Position numbers and translations under genes: made by a program
DNA from: Streptococcus oralis subsp. tigurinus AZ_3a
GTDB lineage: Bacteria > Bacillota > Bacilli > Lactobacillales > Streptococcaceae
Reading direction: 5' to 3'
Length of the DNA stretch: 64,000 bases
Assembly: GCA_000344275.1 (NCBI GenBank)
Contig: AORU01000007.1
Coordinates: forward strand, 59,292-123,291
In this document: positions 45,376 to 55,240 of the stretch, in pieces
Layout: each line of letters starts with the position of its first letter
How positions within the stretch are numbered: the first letter of the stretch is position 1
The notes under the pieces: generated by a model
What the model was told of the DNA's origin: nothing
Database searches by the model: none
The model's input: only the letters and a program-made list of their open reading frames with translations

Positions 45376-46014
45376 ATGTCAAAAGGATTTTTAGTCTCTC
45401 TTGAGGGACCAGAGGGAGCAGGAAAGACCAGTGTTTTAGAGGCTCTACTCCCAATTTTAGAGGAAAAAGGAGTAGAAGTGTTGACGACCCGTGAACCTGG
45501 CGGAGTCTTGATTGGGGAGAAAATTCGGGAAGTAATTTTGGACCCAAGTCATACTCAGATGGATCCTAAAACGGAACTCCTTCTCTATATCGCCAGTCGC
45601 AGACAGCACTTGGTGGAAAAAGTTCTCCCAGCCCTTGAAGCTGGTAAGTTGGTCATAATGGACCGCTTCATTGATAGTTCCCTTGCTTATCAGGGATTTG
45701 GCCGTAGCTTGGATATTGATGCCATTGATTGGCTCAATCACTTTGCGACAGATGGCCTTAAACCAGACTTGACATTTTATTTTGATATTGAGGTGGAAGA
45801 GGGGCTGGCTCGCATTGCTGCAAATAGTGATCGCGAGGTCAATCGTTTGGACTTGGAAGGCTTAGACTTGCACAAGAAAGTTCGTCAAGGTTACCTTTCT
45901 CTTCTGGAAAAAGAAGGAAATCGCATTGTCAAGATTGATGCGAGTCTTCCTTTGGAGCAAGTTGTGGATGCTACCAAGGCTGTCTTATTTGACAGAATGG
46001 GCTTGGATAAATGA
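45376..46014 (+). CDS. tmk: Thymidylate kinase
   Basis: 212 residues. Phosphorylates dTMP to dTDP. P-loop [12 protein letters not shown] (residues 8-19), the [15 protein letters not shown] motif, and a lid region near 140-150. AAAAAGAAATGAGTTAGAC lies before the ATG, a weak site. The stop overlaps the holB start (ATGA). The tmk-holB-yabA-rsmI order is widely conserved in Firmicutes. Confidence 0.96.
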   Translation: MSKGFLVSLEGPEGAGKTSVLEALLPILEEKGVEVLTTREPGGVLIGEKIREVILDPSHTQMDPKTELLLYIASRRQHLVEKVLPALEAGKLVIMDRFIDSSLAYQGFGRSLDIDAIDWLNHFATDGLKPDLTFYFDIEVEEGLARIAANSDREVNRLDLEGLDLHKKVRQGYLSLLEKEGNRIVKIDASLPLEQVVDATKAVLFDRMGLDK

Positions 46015-46901
46015 AACAAGATCAACTAAAGGCTTGGCAGCCAGACCAGTTTGACCGCTTTGTCCGTATTCTAGAACAAGACCAGCTCAATCACGCCTAT
46101 CTCTTTTCGGGTTTCTTTGGAAGCTTGGAAATGGCGCAGTTTTTGGCTAAGAGCCTCTTTTGTACGGATAAAGTAGGCGTTTTGCCGTGTGAGAAATGCC
46201 GAAACTGTAAGCTGATTGAACAGGAAGAATTTCCCGATGTTACCTTGATTAAGCCAGTCAATCAGGTCATCAAGACGGAACGCATTCGGGAATTGGTGGG
46301 TCAGTTTTCCCAAGCAGGGATTGAAAGTCAACAACAGGTTTTTATTATCGAGCAGGCGGATAAAATGCATCCTAACGCGGCCAATTCTCTGCTCAAGGTC
46401 ATCGAAGAACCCCAGAGTGAAGTTTACATTTTCTTCTTGACCAGCGATGAGGAAAAGATATTACCGACCATCCGAAGTCGGACGCAGATTTTCCACTTTA
46501 AAAAGCAAGAAGAAAAACTCATCTTGCTCTTAGAACAAATGGGACTTGTCAAGAAAAAAGCGACTCTTTTAGCCCAGTTTTGTCAATCACGTGCTGAAGC
46601 AGAAAAGTTGGCTAATCAGGCAAGTTTTTGGACCTTGGTGGATGAAAGTGAGCGCATGCTGACTTGGTTATTAGCCAAGAAAAAAGAAAGTTATCTCCAA
46701 GTTGCTAAATTAGCCAACTTGGCAGATGACAAGGAAAAACAAGATCAGGTCTTGCGAATCCTCGAAGTTCTCTGTGGACAGGACCTCTTGCAAGAAAGGA
46801 TTCGACAGATTCTGCAAGATTTGCTAGAAGCTAGAAAAATGTGGCAAGCTAATGTCAGCTTTCAAAACGCCATGGAATACCTGGTCTTGAAAGAAATATA
46901 A
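46011..46901 (+). CDS. holB: DNA polymerase III delta' subunit
   Basis: 296 residues, clamp-loader subunit. The RecA-like N-terminus lacks a working P-loop, as usual for delta'. A zinc site is visible ([18 protein letters not shown]), then [24 protein letters not shown] sensor sequence ([20 protein letters not shown]) and the arginine-finger-like [12 protein letters not shown]-terminal collar domain present. ATGA overlap with tmk. Confidence 0.94.
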   Translation: MKQDQLKAWQPDQFDRFVRILEQDQLNHAYLFSGFFGSLEMAQFLAKSLFCTDKVGVLPCEKCRNCKLIEQEEFPDVTLIKPVNQVIKTERIRELVGQFSQAGIESQQQVFIIEQADKMHPNAANSLLKVIEEPQSEVYIFFLTSDEEKILPTIRSRTQIFHFKKQEEKLILLLEQMGLVKKKATLLAQFCQSRAEAEKLANQASFWTLVDESERMLTWLLAKKKESYLQVAKLANLADDKEKQDQVLRILEVLCGQDLLQERIRQILQDLLEARKMWQANVSFQNAMEYLVLKEI

Positions 46902-46939
46902 ACTCAAAATGAAGGATAAAGAAAGGAAAGGGCTGTTTT

Positions 46940-47257
46940 ATGGACAAAAAAGAATTATTTGATGCGCTAGACGATTTTTCCCAACAGTTACTAGTGACCT
47001 TGGCCGATGTGGAAGCCATCAAGAAAAATCTCAAGAGCCTGGTAGAGGAAAATACAGCTCTTCGCTTGGAAAATAGTAAGTTGCGCGAACGCTTGGGCGA
47101 TGTGGAAGCAGATACCCCCGTTAAGGCCAAGCACGTTCGCGAAAGCGTCCGCCGAATCTATAAAGATGGGTTTCACGTATGTAATGATTTTTATGGACAA
47201 CGCCGAGAGCAGGACGAAGAATGTATGTTCTGTGACGAGTTGTTATACAGGGAGTAA
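46940..47257 (+). CDS. yabA: Replication-initiation control protein YabA
   Basis: 105 residues. Negative regulator of DnaA-driven initiation, bridging DnaA and the DnaN clamp. N-terminal leucine-rich coiled coil (residues 1-60) for tetramerisation; C-terminal zinc-binding domain with HVCNDFYG and CMFC ligands. AAGGAAAGGGCTGTTTT precedes the ATG. In the tmk-holB-yabA-rsmI cluster, as in Bacillus. Confidence 0.95.
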   Translation: MDKKELFDALDDFSQQLLVTLADVEAIKKNLKSLVEENTALRLENSKLRERLGDVEADTPVKAKHVRESVRRIYKDGFHVCNDFYGQRREQDEECMFCDELLYRE

Positions 47258-47259
47258 GC

Positions 47260-48138
47260 ATGCAGATTCAAAAAAGTTTTAAGGGGCAAACTCCCTATGG
47301 CAAGCTTTACCTAGTAGCAACGCCGATTGGCAATCTAGACGATATGACCTTTCGTGCCATCCAGACTCTAAAAGAAGTGGACTGGATTGCGGCTGAGGAC
47401 ACCCGTAATACGGGGCTTTTGCTCAAGCATTTTGATATTTCAACCAAACAGATCAGTTTTCACGAGCACAATGCCAAGGAAAAAATTCCTGATTTGATTG
47501 GTTTTCTGAAGGCGGGACAAAGTATCGCTCAGGTTTCTGATGCGGGTCTGCCTAGTATCTCGGACCCTGGGCATGATTTGGTTAAGGCAGCTATTGAAGA
47601 AGAAATTGCAGTAGTGACAGTTCCGGGTGCCTCTGCAGGGATTTCTGCCTTGATTGCCAGTGGCCTAGCACCACAACCACATATCTTTTACGGTTTCTTA
47701 CCAAGAAAATCAGGCCAGCAAAAGCAATTTTTCGACTCAAAAAAAGACTATCCTGAAACTCAGATTTTCTATGAATCGCCCCACCGTGTAGCGGATACGT
47801 TAGAAAATATGCTAGAAGTCTACGGCGACCGCTCGGTGGTCTTGGTCAGAGAATTGACCAAAATCTATGAAGAATACCAACGAGGAAAGATTTCAGAGCT
47901 ACTAGAAAGTATTGCTGAAACACCACTCAAGGGTGAATGCCTTCTCATCGTTGAAGGTGCCAATCAGGATGTGGAGGAAAAGGACGAGGAGGACTTGTTC
48001 TTAGAAATCCAATCTCGTATCCAGCAAGGCATGAAGAAAAATCAAGCCATTAAGGAAGTTGCTAAGATTTACCAGTGGAATAAAAGCCAGCTCTACGCCG
48101 CCTACCACGATTGGGAAGAAAATCAAGAAAATGACTAA
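47260..48138 (+). CDS. rsmI: 16S rRNA (cytidine-2'-O)-methyltransferase RsmI
   Basis: 292 residues. Methylates C1402 of 16S rRNA using SAM. Tetrapyrrole-methylase fold with GKLYLVATPIGNLDDMTFRA, AAEDTRNTG, VSDAGLPSISDPGHDLV and FYESPHR signatures. Starts 2 bases after the yabA stop, GGGAGTAAGC before the ATG. Last gene of its operon, followed by a terminator. Confidence 0.96.
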   Translation: MQIQKSFKGQTPYGKLYLVATPIGNLDDMTFRAIQTLKEVDWIAAEDTRNTGLLLKHFDISTKQISFHEHNAKEKIPDLIGFLKAGQSIAQVSDAGLPSISDPGHDLVKAAIEEEIAVVTVPGASAGISALIASGLAPQPHIFYGFLPRKSGQQKQFFDSKKDYPETQIFYESPHRVADTLENMLEVYGDRSVVLVRELTKIYEEYQRGKISELLESIAETPLKGECLLIVEGANQDVEEKDEEDLFLEIQSRIQQGMKKNQAIKEVAKIYQWNKSQLYAAYHDWEENQEND

Positions 48139-48141
48139 ACA

Positions 48142-48168
48142 GGGAAGTTTGCCTTCTTCCCTTTTTTT
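48142..48168 (+). terminator. Terminator after rsmI
   Basis: GGGAAG / CTTCCC stem followed by seven T. Confidence 0.85.
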
Positions 48169-48201
48169 GTTATACTAGTAGAAGAAAATTTAGAAAGATT
48201 T

Positions 48202-48357
48202 GTGGGAGTGAAAAAGTCCGGGGGACTTTTTCAGCCTGAGCCAAGAAATTCGAGAGCGAAGTAAGTCCTGTGGACTTTTTCAGTCTGAGCCTAGAAACTC
48301 TTAATCTCGTAAGTTTAGTTGGCTTTTTCAATGTGAATCTTGTCTTCACACTCCCAA
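48202..48357. repeat. About 155-bp structured repeat element before trmFO
   Basis: The element is closed by TGGGAGTG (48,203-48,210) and CACTCCCA (48,349-48,356). Inside are two imperfect direct copies: AAAAAGTCCGGGGGACTTTT.TCAGCCTGAGCCAAGAAA at 48,211 and TAAGTCCTGTGGACTTTTTC..TCTGAGCCTAGAAA at 48,262. Each contains its own AAGTCC/GGACTT hairpin. It is non-coding. It may be a miniature inverted-repeat element or a structured leader of trmFO. Confidence 0.7.
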
Positions 48358-48372
48358 AGAGGTATTAGTGTC

Positions 48373-49707
48373 GTGTCTCAATCTTATATCAATGTTATCG
48401 GAGCAGGTTTGGCAGGTTCTGAAGCAGCTTACCAAATCGCAGAACGTGGTATTCCAGTTAAACTTTATGAAATGCGTGGTGTCAAGTCAACACCCCAACA
48501 CAAAACAGACAATTTTGCTGAGTTGGTTTGTTCCAATTCCTTACGTGGGGATGCTTTGACCAATGCAGTTGGGCTTCTCAAGGAAGAAATGCGTCGCTTG
48601 GGTTCTGTCATATTGGAATCTGCTGAAGCTACACGTGTTCCTGCTGGTGGTGCCCTTGCGGTGGACCGCGATGGTTTCTCCCAGATGGTGACTGAGAAAG
48701 TGGCTAACCACCCCTTGATTGAGGTTGTTCGTGATGAAATTACAGAATTGCCAACGGATGTTATTACAGTTGTCGCTACCGGTCCTTTGACCAGCGATGC
48801 CCTAGCTGAAAAGATTCATGCCCTTAATGACGGTGATGGTTTCTATTTCTACGACGCGGCGGCGCCGATTATCGATGTTAACACCATCGATATGAGCAAG
48901 GTCTATCTCAAGTCTCGTTATGACAAGGGAGAGGCGGCCTACCTCAATGCTCCAATGACCAAGCAAGAGTTTATGGATTTTCATGAAGCCTTGGTAAATG
49001 CGGAAGAAGCACCGCTCAATTCGTTTGAAAAAGAAAAGTACTTTGAAGGTTGTATGCCTATCGAAGTCATGGCCAAGCGTGGCATTAAAACCATGCTCTA
49101 TGGTCCTATGAAACCAGTTGGTCTGGAGTACCCAGACGACTATACGGGGCCTCGTGACGGAGAATTTAAAACCCCTTATGCAGTTGTTCAACTTCGTCAG
49201 GACAATGCGGCTGGTAGCCTCTACAATATCGTCGGTTTCCAGACCCACCTCAAATGGGGAGAGCAAAAGCGTGTTTTCCAAATGATTCCAGGTCTTGAAA
49301 ATGCTGAGTTTGTCCGTTATGGGGTCATGCACCGCAATTCTTATATGGATTCACCAAATCTTCTGGAGCAGACTTACCGTTCTAAGAAACAGCCCAACCT
49401 CTTCTTTGCTGGTCAAATGACGGGTGTGGAAGGCTATGTTGAGTCAGCAGCGTCAGGCTTAGTTGCGGGTATTAACGCAGCTCGCCTCTTCAAGGGTGAA
49501 AGTGAGGCCATCTTCCCAGAGACCACAGCGATCGGAAGTCTAGCTCATTACATCACTCATGCAGACAGCAAACATTTCCAACCGATGAATGTCAATTTTG
49601 GGATTATCAAGGAATTGGATGGCGAGCGTATCCGTGATAAAAAAGCTCGTTATGAAAAAATTGCAGAGCGTGCCCTTACTGACTTAGAGGAATTTTTAAC
49701 GGTCTAA
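48373..49707 (+). CDS. trmFO: Methylenetetrahydrofolate-tRNA-(uracil-5)-methyltransferase TrmFO
   Basis: 444 residues. FAD- and folate-dependent methylation of U54 in tRNA. N-terminal FAD site [14 protein letters not shown]; the two family cysteines in [10 protein letters not shown] and [33 protein letters not shown] start at GTG 48,373 (GAGGT ten bases upstream; protein [12 protein letters not shown] as in pneumococcus) and not at the ATG at 48,340, which lies within the repeat element. Single-gene transcript. Confidence 0.96.
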   Translation: MSQSYINVIGAGLAGSEAAYQIAERGIPVKLYEMRGVKSTPQHKTDNFAELVCSNSLRGDALTNAVGLLKEEMRRLGSVILESAEATRVPAGGALAVDRDGFSQMVTEKVANHPLIEVVRDEITELPTDVITVVATGPLTSDALAEKIHALNDGDGFYFYDAAAPIIDVNTIDMSKVYLKSRYDKGEAAYLNAPMTKQEFMDFHEALVNAEEAPLNSFEKEKYFEGCMPIEVMAKRGIKTMLYGPMKPVGLEYPDDYTGPRDGEFKTPYAVVQLRQDNAAGSLYNIVGFQTHLKWGEQKRVFQMIPGLENAEFVRYGVMHRNSYMDSPNLLEQTYRSKKQPNLFFAGQMTGVEGYVESAASGLVAGINAARLFKGESEAIFPETTAIGSLAHYITHADSKHFQPMNVNFGIIKELDGERIRDKKARYEKIAERALTDLEEFLTV

Positions 49708-49790
49708 TTTTTTTGAAAGAATTGCTCATGGCACTATAAAAATCTTAGAAATTGTGATAAAATAGGTAGGATAAAAAAAGGAGAGTAAAA

Positions 49791-50528
49791 ATGGCGAATC
49801 CCAAGTATAAACGTATTTTAATCAAGTTATCAGGTGAAGCCCTTGCCGGTGAACGTGGCGTAGGGATTGATATCCAAACAGTTCAAACAATCGCAAAAGA
49901 GATTCAAGAAGTTCATAGCTTAGGTATCGAAATTGCCCTTGTTATTGGTGGAGGAAATCTCTGGCGTGGGGAACCTGCTGCAGAAGCAGGAATGGACCGT
50001 GTTCAGGCAGATTACACTGGAATGCTTGGGACCGTGATGAATGCTCTTGTGATGGCAGATTCATTGCAACAAGTTGGTGTCGATACGCGTGTGCAAACAG
50101 CCATTGCCATGCAACAAGTGGCAGAACCTTACGTACGTGGACGTGCTCTTCGCCACCTTGAAAAAGGCCGTATTGTTATCTTTGGTGCTGGAATTGGTTC
50201 ACCTTACTTCTCAACAGATACAACAGCAGCCCTTCGTGCAGCTGAAATCGAAGCGGATGCCATTCTTATGGCTAAAAATGGCGTAGACGGTGTTTACAAT
50301 GCCGATCCTAAGAAAGACAAGACAGCTGTTAAGTTTGAAGAATTGACCCACCGTGATGTTATCAATAAAGGTCTTCGTATCATGGACTCAACAGCCTCAA
50401 CCCTCTCTATGGACAACGACATTGACTTGGTTGTCTTTAACATGAACCAACCAGGCAACATCAAACGTGTCGTATTTGGTGAAAATATCGGAACAACAGT
50501 TTCAAACAATATCGAAGAAAAGGAATAA
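49791..50528 (+). CDS. pyrH: UMP kinase
   Basis: 245 residues. Hexameric bacterial UMP kinase, UMP to UDP. Motifs: [74 protein letters not shown] precedes the ATG. frr follows after 7 bases, the usual pyrH-frr pair. A TTGAAA...TATAAA promoter-like pair lies near 49,712-49,740, but it is weak. Confidence 0.97.
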   Translation: MANPKYKRILIKLSGEALAGERGVGIDIQTVQTIAKEIQEVHSLGIEIALVIGGGNLWRGEPAAEAGMDRVQADYTGMLGTVMNALVMADSLQQVGVDTRVQTAIAMQQVAEPYVRGRALRHLEKGRIVIFGAGIGSPYFSTDTTAALRAAEIEADAILMAKNGVDGVYNADPKKDKTAVKFEELTHRDVINKGLRIMDSTASTLSMDNDIDLVVFNMNQPGNIKRVVFGENIGTTVSNNIEEKE

Positions 50529-50535
50529 GAAAATT

Positions 50536-51093
50536 ATGGCTAACGCAATTGTAGAAAAAGCTAAAGAGAGAATGACCCAGTCTCACCAATCACTTGCTCG
50601 TGAATTTGGTGGTATCCGTGCCGGTCGTGCCAACGCAAGCTTGCTAGACCGTATCCACGTAGAATACTATGGAGTCGAAACTCCTCTTAACCAAATCGCT
50701 TCAATTACCATTCCAGAAGCGCGTGTCTTGTTGGTAACACCATTTGACAAGTCTTCATTGAAAGACATCGAACGTGCCTTGAACGCTTCTGATCTTGGTA
50801 TCACACCAGCTAATGATGGTTCTGTGATTCGCTTGGTTATCCCTGCTCTTACAGAAGAAACCCGTCGTGACCTTGCCAAAGAAGTGAAGAAGGTCGGTGA
50901 AAATGCTAAAGTAGCTGTCCGAAACATCCGCCGTGATGCTATGGATGAAGCTAAAAAACAAGAAAAAGCAAAAGAAATCACTGAAGACGAATTGAAGACT
51001 CTTGAAAAAGATATTCAAAAAGTAACAGACGATGCTGTGAAACACATCGACGACATGATTGCCAATAAAGAAAAAGAAATCTTGGAAGTCTAA
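50536..51093 (+). CDS. frr: Ribosome recycling factor
   Basis: 185 residues, full-length RRF. Splits post-termination ribosomes with EF-G. Signature segments: [60 protein letters not shown]. The open frame extends upstream into pyrH, but the real start is the ATG at 50,536 (AAGGAATAAGAAAATT before). Terminator after the gene. Confidence 0.97.
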   Translation: MANAIVEKAKERMTQSHQSLAREFGGIRAGRANASLLDRIHVEYYGVETPLNQIASITIPEARVLLVTPFDKSSLKDIERALNASDLGITPANDGSVIRLVIPALTEETRRDLAKEVKKVGENAKVAVRNIRRDAMDEAKKQEKAKEITEDELKTLEKDIQKVTDDAVKHIDDMIANKEKEILEV

Positions 51094-51104
51094 AAATAAA
51101 CAGA

Positions 51105-51135
51105 AAAACTCAGTTGGCATTGCTGGCTGAGTTTT
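51105..51135 (+). terminator. Terminator after frr
   Basis: AAAACTCAG / CTGAGTTTT, 9-bp stem. It lies just upstream of the cvfB start and includes the rejected upstream start codon at 51,114. Confidence 0.85.
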
Positions 51136-51152
51136 ATTCGAAAGAAGGAAAT

Positions 51153-52007
51153 ATGAATACAAATCTTGCAAGTTTTATCGTTGGACTCATCATCGATGAA
51201 AATGACCGTTTTTACTTTGTGCAAAAGGATGGTCAGACCTATGCTCTTGCTAAGGAAGAAGGTCAACATACAGTAGGGGATACGGTCAAAGGTTTTGCCT
51301 ATACGGATATGAAGCAAAAACTCCGCTTGACCACTCAAGAAGTTACTGCGACTCAGGACCAATTTGGCTGGGGAACCGTAACAGAAGTTCGTAAGGACTT
51401 GGGTGTCTTTGTCGAGACCGGTCTACCTGACAAGGAAATCGTTGTGTCACTCGATATCCTCCCTGAGCTCAAGGAACTCTGGCCTAAGAAGGGTGATAAA
51501 CTTTACATCCGCCTTGAAGTGGACAAGAAAGACCGAATCTGGGGTGTTTTGGCTTATCAGGAAGACTTCCAACGTTTGGCTCGTCCTGCCTACAATAATA
51601 TGCAGAATCAAAACTGGGCAGCCATTGTTTACCGCCTCAAGCTATCAGGAACCTTTGTCTATCTGCCAGAGAATAACATGCTTGGTTTTATCCATCCTAG
51701 TGAGCGCTATGCAGAGCCACGTTTGGGTCAAATGTTAGATGCGCGTGTTATCGGTTTCCGTGAAGTGGACCGTACCTTGAACCTCTCCCTCAAACCACGT
51801 TCCTTTGAAATGTTGGAAAATGATGCTCAGATGATTTTGACCTACTTGGAAAGCAATGGCGGTTTCATGACTTTAAATGATAAGTCATCTCCTGAGGACA
51901 TCAAGGCAACCTTTGGCATTTCTAAAGGTCAGTTCAAGAAAGCGCTCGGTGGCTTGATGAAGGCTGGCAAAATCAAGCAAGACCAGTTTGGTACAGAGTT
52001 GATTTAG
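51153..52007 (+). CDS. cvfB: CvfB-type S1-domain RNA-binding protein
   Basis: 284 residues. Consecutive S1-like OB folds (about 1-60, 62-135, 145-215) and a C-terminal winged helix (about 225-284, SPEDIKATFGISKGQFKKALG). This is the layout of Staphylococcus CvfB, a conserved RNA-binding virulence regulator. The start at ATG 51,153 follows AAAGAAGGAAAT. The physiological RNA targets are unknown. Confidence 0.88.
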   Translation: MNTNLASFIVGLIIDENDRFYFVQKDGQTYALAKEEGQHTVGDTVKGFAYTDMKQKLRLTTQEVTATQDQFGWGTVTEVRKDLGVFVETGLPDKEIVVSLDILPELKELWPKKGDKLYIRLEVDKKDRIWGVLAYQEDFQRLARPAYNNMQNQNWAAIVYRLKLSGTFVYLPENNMLGFIHPSERYAEPRLGQMLDARVIGFREVDRTLNLSLKPRSFEMLENDAQMILTYLESNGGFMTLNDKSSPEDIKATFGISKGQFKKALGGLMKAGKIKQDQFGTELI

Positions 52008-52018
52008 GTCTTATAGAC

Positions 52019-52624
52019 ATGATAAAGAAACTTGAAGAAATGAGTTTAGAGGAACTCTGGCAACTTTTTCCTATTTTTCTAGTAGAGCACAAGTCAGAGT
52101 GGAAAGACTGGTATGAATTGGAAAAAACAAATTTGAAAACAATATTGGGTGCAAATGTTATTCAAAGAATAGAACATATCGGTAGCACTGCTATCCCTAA
52201 TATTTGGGCCAAAAATATCGTTGATATTCTGTTAGAAGTAGGTAGAATAGAGGATTTAGCAAGAGTTAGGGATTTATTGGTGAAGAATGGGTGGCTAGTG
52301 ATGTCGGAGAGTCATAACAGGATTTCGCTAAATAAAGGATATACAGAGCAGGGATTTGTTGAGAAAGTTTTTCATTTACATTTGCGAATGTCGGGAGATC
52401 ATGACGAGATTTATTTTAGAGATTATCTCTGCCAACATCCAGATATTGCCCAAGCGTATCAGGAATTAAAACTAAGTTTGTGGAAACAATTTGAACACAA
52501 TCGAGACGCCTATACAGATGCTAAAACAGATTTTATAAACCATTACGTTTCAGAGGCTAAGTCCAGTAATTTTCAAGAATCAGAAAAGTGTCATCAAAAA
52601 ACTCTTGATAGGAGAAAGAATTGA
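52019..52624 (+). CDS. GrpB-family (UPF0157) nucleotidyltransferase-like protein
   Basis: 201 residues. The [23 protein letters not shown] motif is the GrpB/UPF0157 signature (G-S and D-x-x metal-type motif of the nucleotidyltransferase fold); [20 protein letters not shown] is a second family block. No substrate is known. No strong ribosome site before the ATG (TTAGGTCTTATAGAC). The stop overlaps the next gene start. AT-rich codon use compared with the neighbours suggests a later arrival. Confidence 0.8.
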   Translation: MIKKLEEMSLEELWQLFPIFLVEHKSEWKDWYELEKTNLKTILGANVIQRIEHIGSTAIPNIWAKNIVDILLEVGRIEDLARVRDLLVKNGWLVMSESHNRISLNKGYTEQGFVEKVFHLHLRMSGDHDEIYFRDYLCQHPDIAQAYQELKLSLWKQFEHNRDAYTDAKTDFINHYVSEAKSSNFQESEKCHQKTLDRRKN

Positions 52625-52836
52625 GAAAATCATTTTACACTTGGCTCATGACCGAGCGCAATCCTAAAAGTAATAGCCCAAAAGCCATCTTGGCAGATCT
52701 CGCTTTTGAGGAGTCAGCTTTTCCAAAACACACGGATGATTTTGATGAGGTGAGTCGCTTTTTGGAGGAGCATGCCAGCTTCTCTTTTAACCTAGGAGAC
52801 TTTGACGCCATCTGGCAAGAATACTTAGAACACTAG
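52621..52836 (+). CDS. YozE-family (UPF0346) small protein
   Basis: 71 residues. [44 protein letters not shown] are the YozE (sterile-alpha-motif-like) signatures. Starts at TTG 52,621 with AGGAGAAAGAA upstream, overlapping the GrpB stop by 4 bases. The function is unknown. It sits before phoH as in other streptococci. Confidence 0.88.
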   Translation: MRKSFYTWLMTERNPKSNSPKAILADLAFEESAFPKHTDDFDEVSRFLEEHASFSFNLGDFDAIWQEYLEH

Positions 52837-52873
52837 AGACAATGAGATGAGGCTAGTATTTTATTGTTCTCTT

Positions 52874-52882
52874 TGCTATAAT
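52874..52882 (+). promoter_or_regulatory. Extended -10 promoter of phoH
   Basis: TGCTATAAT lies 34 bases before the phoH TTG start. No clear -35. Confidence 0.55.
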
Positions 52883-52916
52883 AAAAAGAAATAAATGGAT
52901 TAGAGAGGTTCTTTAT

Positions 52917-53903
52917 TTGAAGGAACATTCAATAGACATTCAACTAAGTCATCCAGATGACTTGTTTCATCTTTTTGGATCCAACGAGCGCCATCTTCGT
53001 TTGATGGAAGAAGAGCTCGATGTGGTGATTCATGCCCGTACGGAAATTGTCCAGGTTTTGGGAGAAGAGTCTGCCTGTGAGGAAGCACGTCAGGTTATTC
53101 AGGCTTTGATGGTCTTGGTAAATCGTGGAATGACCATTGGCACGCCAGATGTGGTGACTGCGATTAGCATGGTCAAAAACGATGAAATTGACAAGTTTGT
53201 CGCCCTTTACGAAGAAGAAATTATCAAAGACAATACTGGGAAACCGATCCGTGTCAAAACCTTGGGTCAAAAACTTTATGTGGACAGTGTCAAACAGCAT
53301 GATGTGACCTTTGGAATCGGACCAGCAGGGACAGGGAAGACCTTTCTTGCAGTGACTTTGGCAGTAACTGCCCTTAAACGTGGGCAAGTCAAGCGGATTA
53401 TCCTGACTCGTCCAGCAGTGGAAGCAGGTGAGAGTCTAGGATTTCTTCCGGGTGATCTTAAGGAGAAGGTCGATCCTTATCTTCGACCAGTTTATGATGC
53501 CTTGTATCAGATTCTAGGGAAAGACCAAACGACCCGTCTCATGGAGCGTGAAATTATCGAAATCGCGCCCCTTGCCTACATGCGTGGGAGAACCTTGGAT
53601 GATGCCTTTGTCATTCTCGATGAAGCACAAAATACGACCATCATGCAGATGAAGATGTTCCTGACTCGTTTAGGATTTAATTCGAAGATGATTGTCAATG
53701 GAGATATCAGCCAGATTGACCTGCCACGTAATGTTAAGTCCGGTTTGATTGATGCTCAAGAAAAGCTTAAGAATATTCACCAAATCGACTTTGTTCATTT
53801 TTCAGCCAAGGATGTGGTTCGCCATCCAGTTGTCGCTCAGATTATCCGAGCCTATGAACCAGCTCCAGTTAAAAATGAAGAAAAGAAGGAAGAGACAGAA
53901 TAG
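52917..53903 (+). CDS. phoH: PhoH-like ATPase
   Basis: 328 residues. N-terminal KH-like region (residues 1-100) and PhoH ATPase domain with Walker A GIGPAGTGKTFLA (about 133-145) and Walker B DDAFVILDEAQNTT. In Firmicutes this protein is encoded near rRNA-processing genes (ybeY) and probably acts in RNA metabolism. Translation starts at TTG 52,917 with AGAGAGGTTCTTTA; the predicted N-terminus MKEHSIDIQLSHPDD agrees with the family. Confidence 0.92.
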   Translation: MKEHSIDIQLSHPDDLFHLFGSNERHLRLMEEELDVVIHARTEIVQVLGEESACEEARQVIQALMVLVNRGMTIGTPDVVTAISMVKNDEIDKFVALYEEEIIKDNTGKPIRVKTLGQKLYVDSVKQHDVTFGIGPAGTGKTFLAVTLAVTALKRGQVKRIILTRPAVEAGESLGFLPGDLKEKVDPYLRPVYDALYQILGKDQTTRLMEREIIEIAPLAYMRGRTLDDAFVILDEAQNTTIMQMKMFLTRLGFNSKMIVNGDISQIDLPRNVKSGLIDAQEKLKNIHQIDFVHFSAKDVVRHPVVAQIIRAYEPAPVKNEEKKEETE

Positions 53904-53937
53904 CAAAAAAGCAGTTCAGATGTGAACTGCTTTTTTT
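53904..53937. terminator. Bidirectional terminator phoH / ald
   Basis: AAAAAAGCAGTTCA / TGAACTGCTTTTTT, 14-bp stem with loop GATG and T run. It serves both convergent genes. Confidence 0.93.
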
Positions 53938-53952
53938 AATGAGTGTCTAGCT

Positions 53953-55065
53953 TTAAACAAGTTCGTCGATAGAAGTGTGATCTTTAGCGAGGCCTTGAGC
54001 AACTGGGAGGCTAGTTAAGTAACCTTTATAAGTGGTCACACCTTGACGCAAGCCCTCATCTTCAGAGATTGCATGTGCAAAACCTTTGTCAGCCAATGCT
54101 TCGATATAAGGAAGAGTGACATTGGTTAGGGCGATGGTTGAAGTACGGGCAACCGCGCCAGGGATATTGGCAACGGCATAGTGGAGAACACCGTGTTTTT
54201 CATAGACGGGTTCATCGTGTGTTGTCACACGGTCAGCTGTCTCGATAACGCCACCTTGGTCAACGGCTACGTCAACAATGACAGAGCCTGGACGCATTTG
54301 TTTGACCATCTCATCTGTCACCAATTTTGGTGCTTTGGCACCAGGGATGAGAACTGCACCAATCACCACATCAGCATCTCTTACACTTGCTTCGATGTTG
54401 AATGAATTAGACATAAGAGTTTGGATTTGGTTACCAAAGACTTCCTCTAGCACAGAGAGACGTTTCGCACTGATATCTAAAATAGTCACTTGAGCACCAA
54501 GTCCAAGGGCGATGCGGGCAGCATGTGTACCGACGACACCACCACCGATGATGGTTACTTTTCCTTTGGGAACGCCTGGTACACCACCTAGTAGGACACC
54601 AGAACCACCAGCTTGCTTAGTAAGGAAGTGGGCTCCGATTTGAACAGCCATACGACCTGCAACCTCACTCATAGGAACGAGGAGCGGTAGTTGTCCTTGA
54701 TTGTCACGAACAGTTTCATAGGCAATTCCTGTTGTTTTTGCTGCTAACATAGCTTCTGCTAATTCTGGAGCAGCGGCTATGTGCAAGTAGGTGAAGAGGA
54801 GAAGATCGTCGCGCAAATAACCATATTCAGAAGCTAGTGGTTCTTTTACTTTTACGACCAACTCGGCAGCCCATGCTTCAGCAGCAGTAGCGACAATCTC
54901 AGCTCCTTGCTTTTGATAGTCCGCATCAGTAAATCCTGAACCGAGACCAGCATTTGTTTCGATGAGGACACGATGTCCACGACTGACTAAACTATGGACG
55001 CCAGCAGGAGTGAGGGCAACGCGGTTTTCGTTATTTTTAATTTCTTTTGGGATTCCGATTAACAT
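53953..55065 (-). CDS. ald: Alanine dehydrogenase
   Basis: 370 residues, full length. NAD-dependent interconversion of L-alanine and pyruvate plus ammonia. N-terminal [20 protein letters not shown], catalytic Lys in VVKVKEPL, and NAD-binding [21 protein letters not shown] (about 168-188). TTGAAAGGTAGGTTATCTCT before the ATG. Its promoter has a cre-like palindrome in the spacer, so catabolite control by CcpA is likely. Confidence 0.96.
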   Translation of the reverse strand: MLIGIPKEIKNNENRVALTPAGVHSLVSRGHRVLIETNAGLGSGFTDADYQKQGAEIVATAAEAWAAELVVKVKEPLASEYGYLRDDLLLFTYLHIAAAPELAEAMLAAKTTGIAYETVRDNQGQLPLLVPMSEVAGRMAVQIGAHFLTKQAGGSGVLLGGVPGVPKGKVTIIGGGVVGTHAARIALGLGAQVTILDISAKRLSVLEEVFGNQIQTLMSNSFNIEASVRDADVVIGAVLIPGAKAPKLVTDEMVKQMRPGSVIVDVAVDQGGVIETADRVTTHDEPVYEKHGVLHYAVANIPGAVARTSTIALTNVTLPYIEALADKGFAHAISEDEGLRQGVTTYKGYLTSLPVAQGLAKDHTSIDELV

Positions 55066-55143
55066 AGAGATAACCTACCTTTCAATTGTCGGATTGTTTT
55101 GGTTGTCACATTCCAGTTCATAAATCAAAAATGTGATGGTTTT

Positions 55144-55172
55144 ATTGTATATGAAACCGCTTCAAAAATCAA
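55144..55172 (-). promoter_or_regulatory. ald promoter with cre-like operator in the spacer
   Basis: On the minus strand: -35 TTGATT, 17-base spacer, -10 TACAAT. The spacer holds TTGAAGCGGTTTCA (55,152-55,165 on plus as TGAAACCGCTTCAA), matching 12 of 14 positions of the cre consensus. Binding there would block polymerase. Confidence 0.7.
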
Positions 55173-55179
55173 GAAAAAC

Positions 55180-55208
55180 TTGTCATCCAAATTTATTTAT
55201 GCTAGACT
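55180..55208 (+). promoter_or_regulatory. Promoter of the acetyltransferase gene
   Basis: -35 TTGTCA (55,180-55,185), 17-base spacer, extended -10 TGCTAGACT ending at 55,208. Its -35 is 8 bases from the divergent ald -35. Confidence 0.65.
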
Positions 55209-55240
55209 AGTGAGAATCAAACTCTAATGGAGGGAAAAGT

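Noticed and set aside
48180..48372. T-box riboswitch before trmFO
   Set aside because: No AGGGTGG-type box, no terminator/antiterminator pair, and trmFO is not a T-box target.
48802..49332. 176-codon minus-strand frame inside trmFO
   Set aside because: Shadow of a strongly conserved gene; no ribosome site and no family resemblance.
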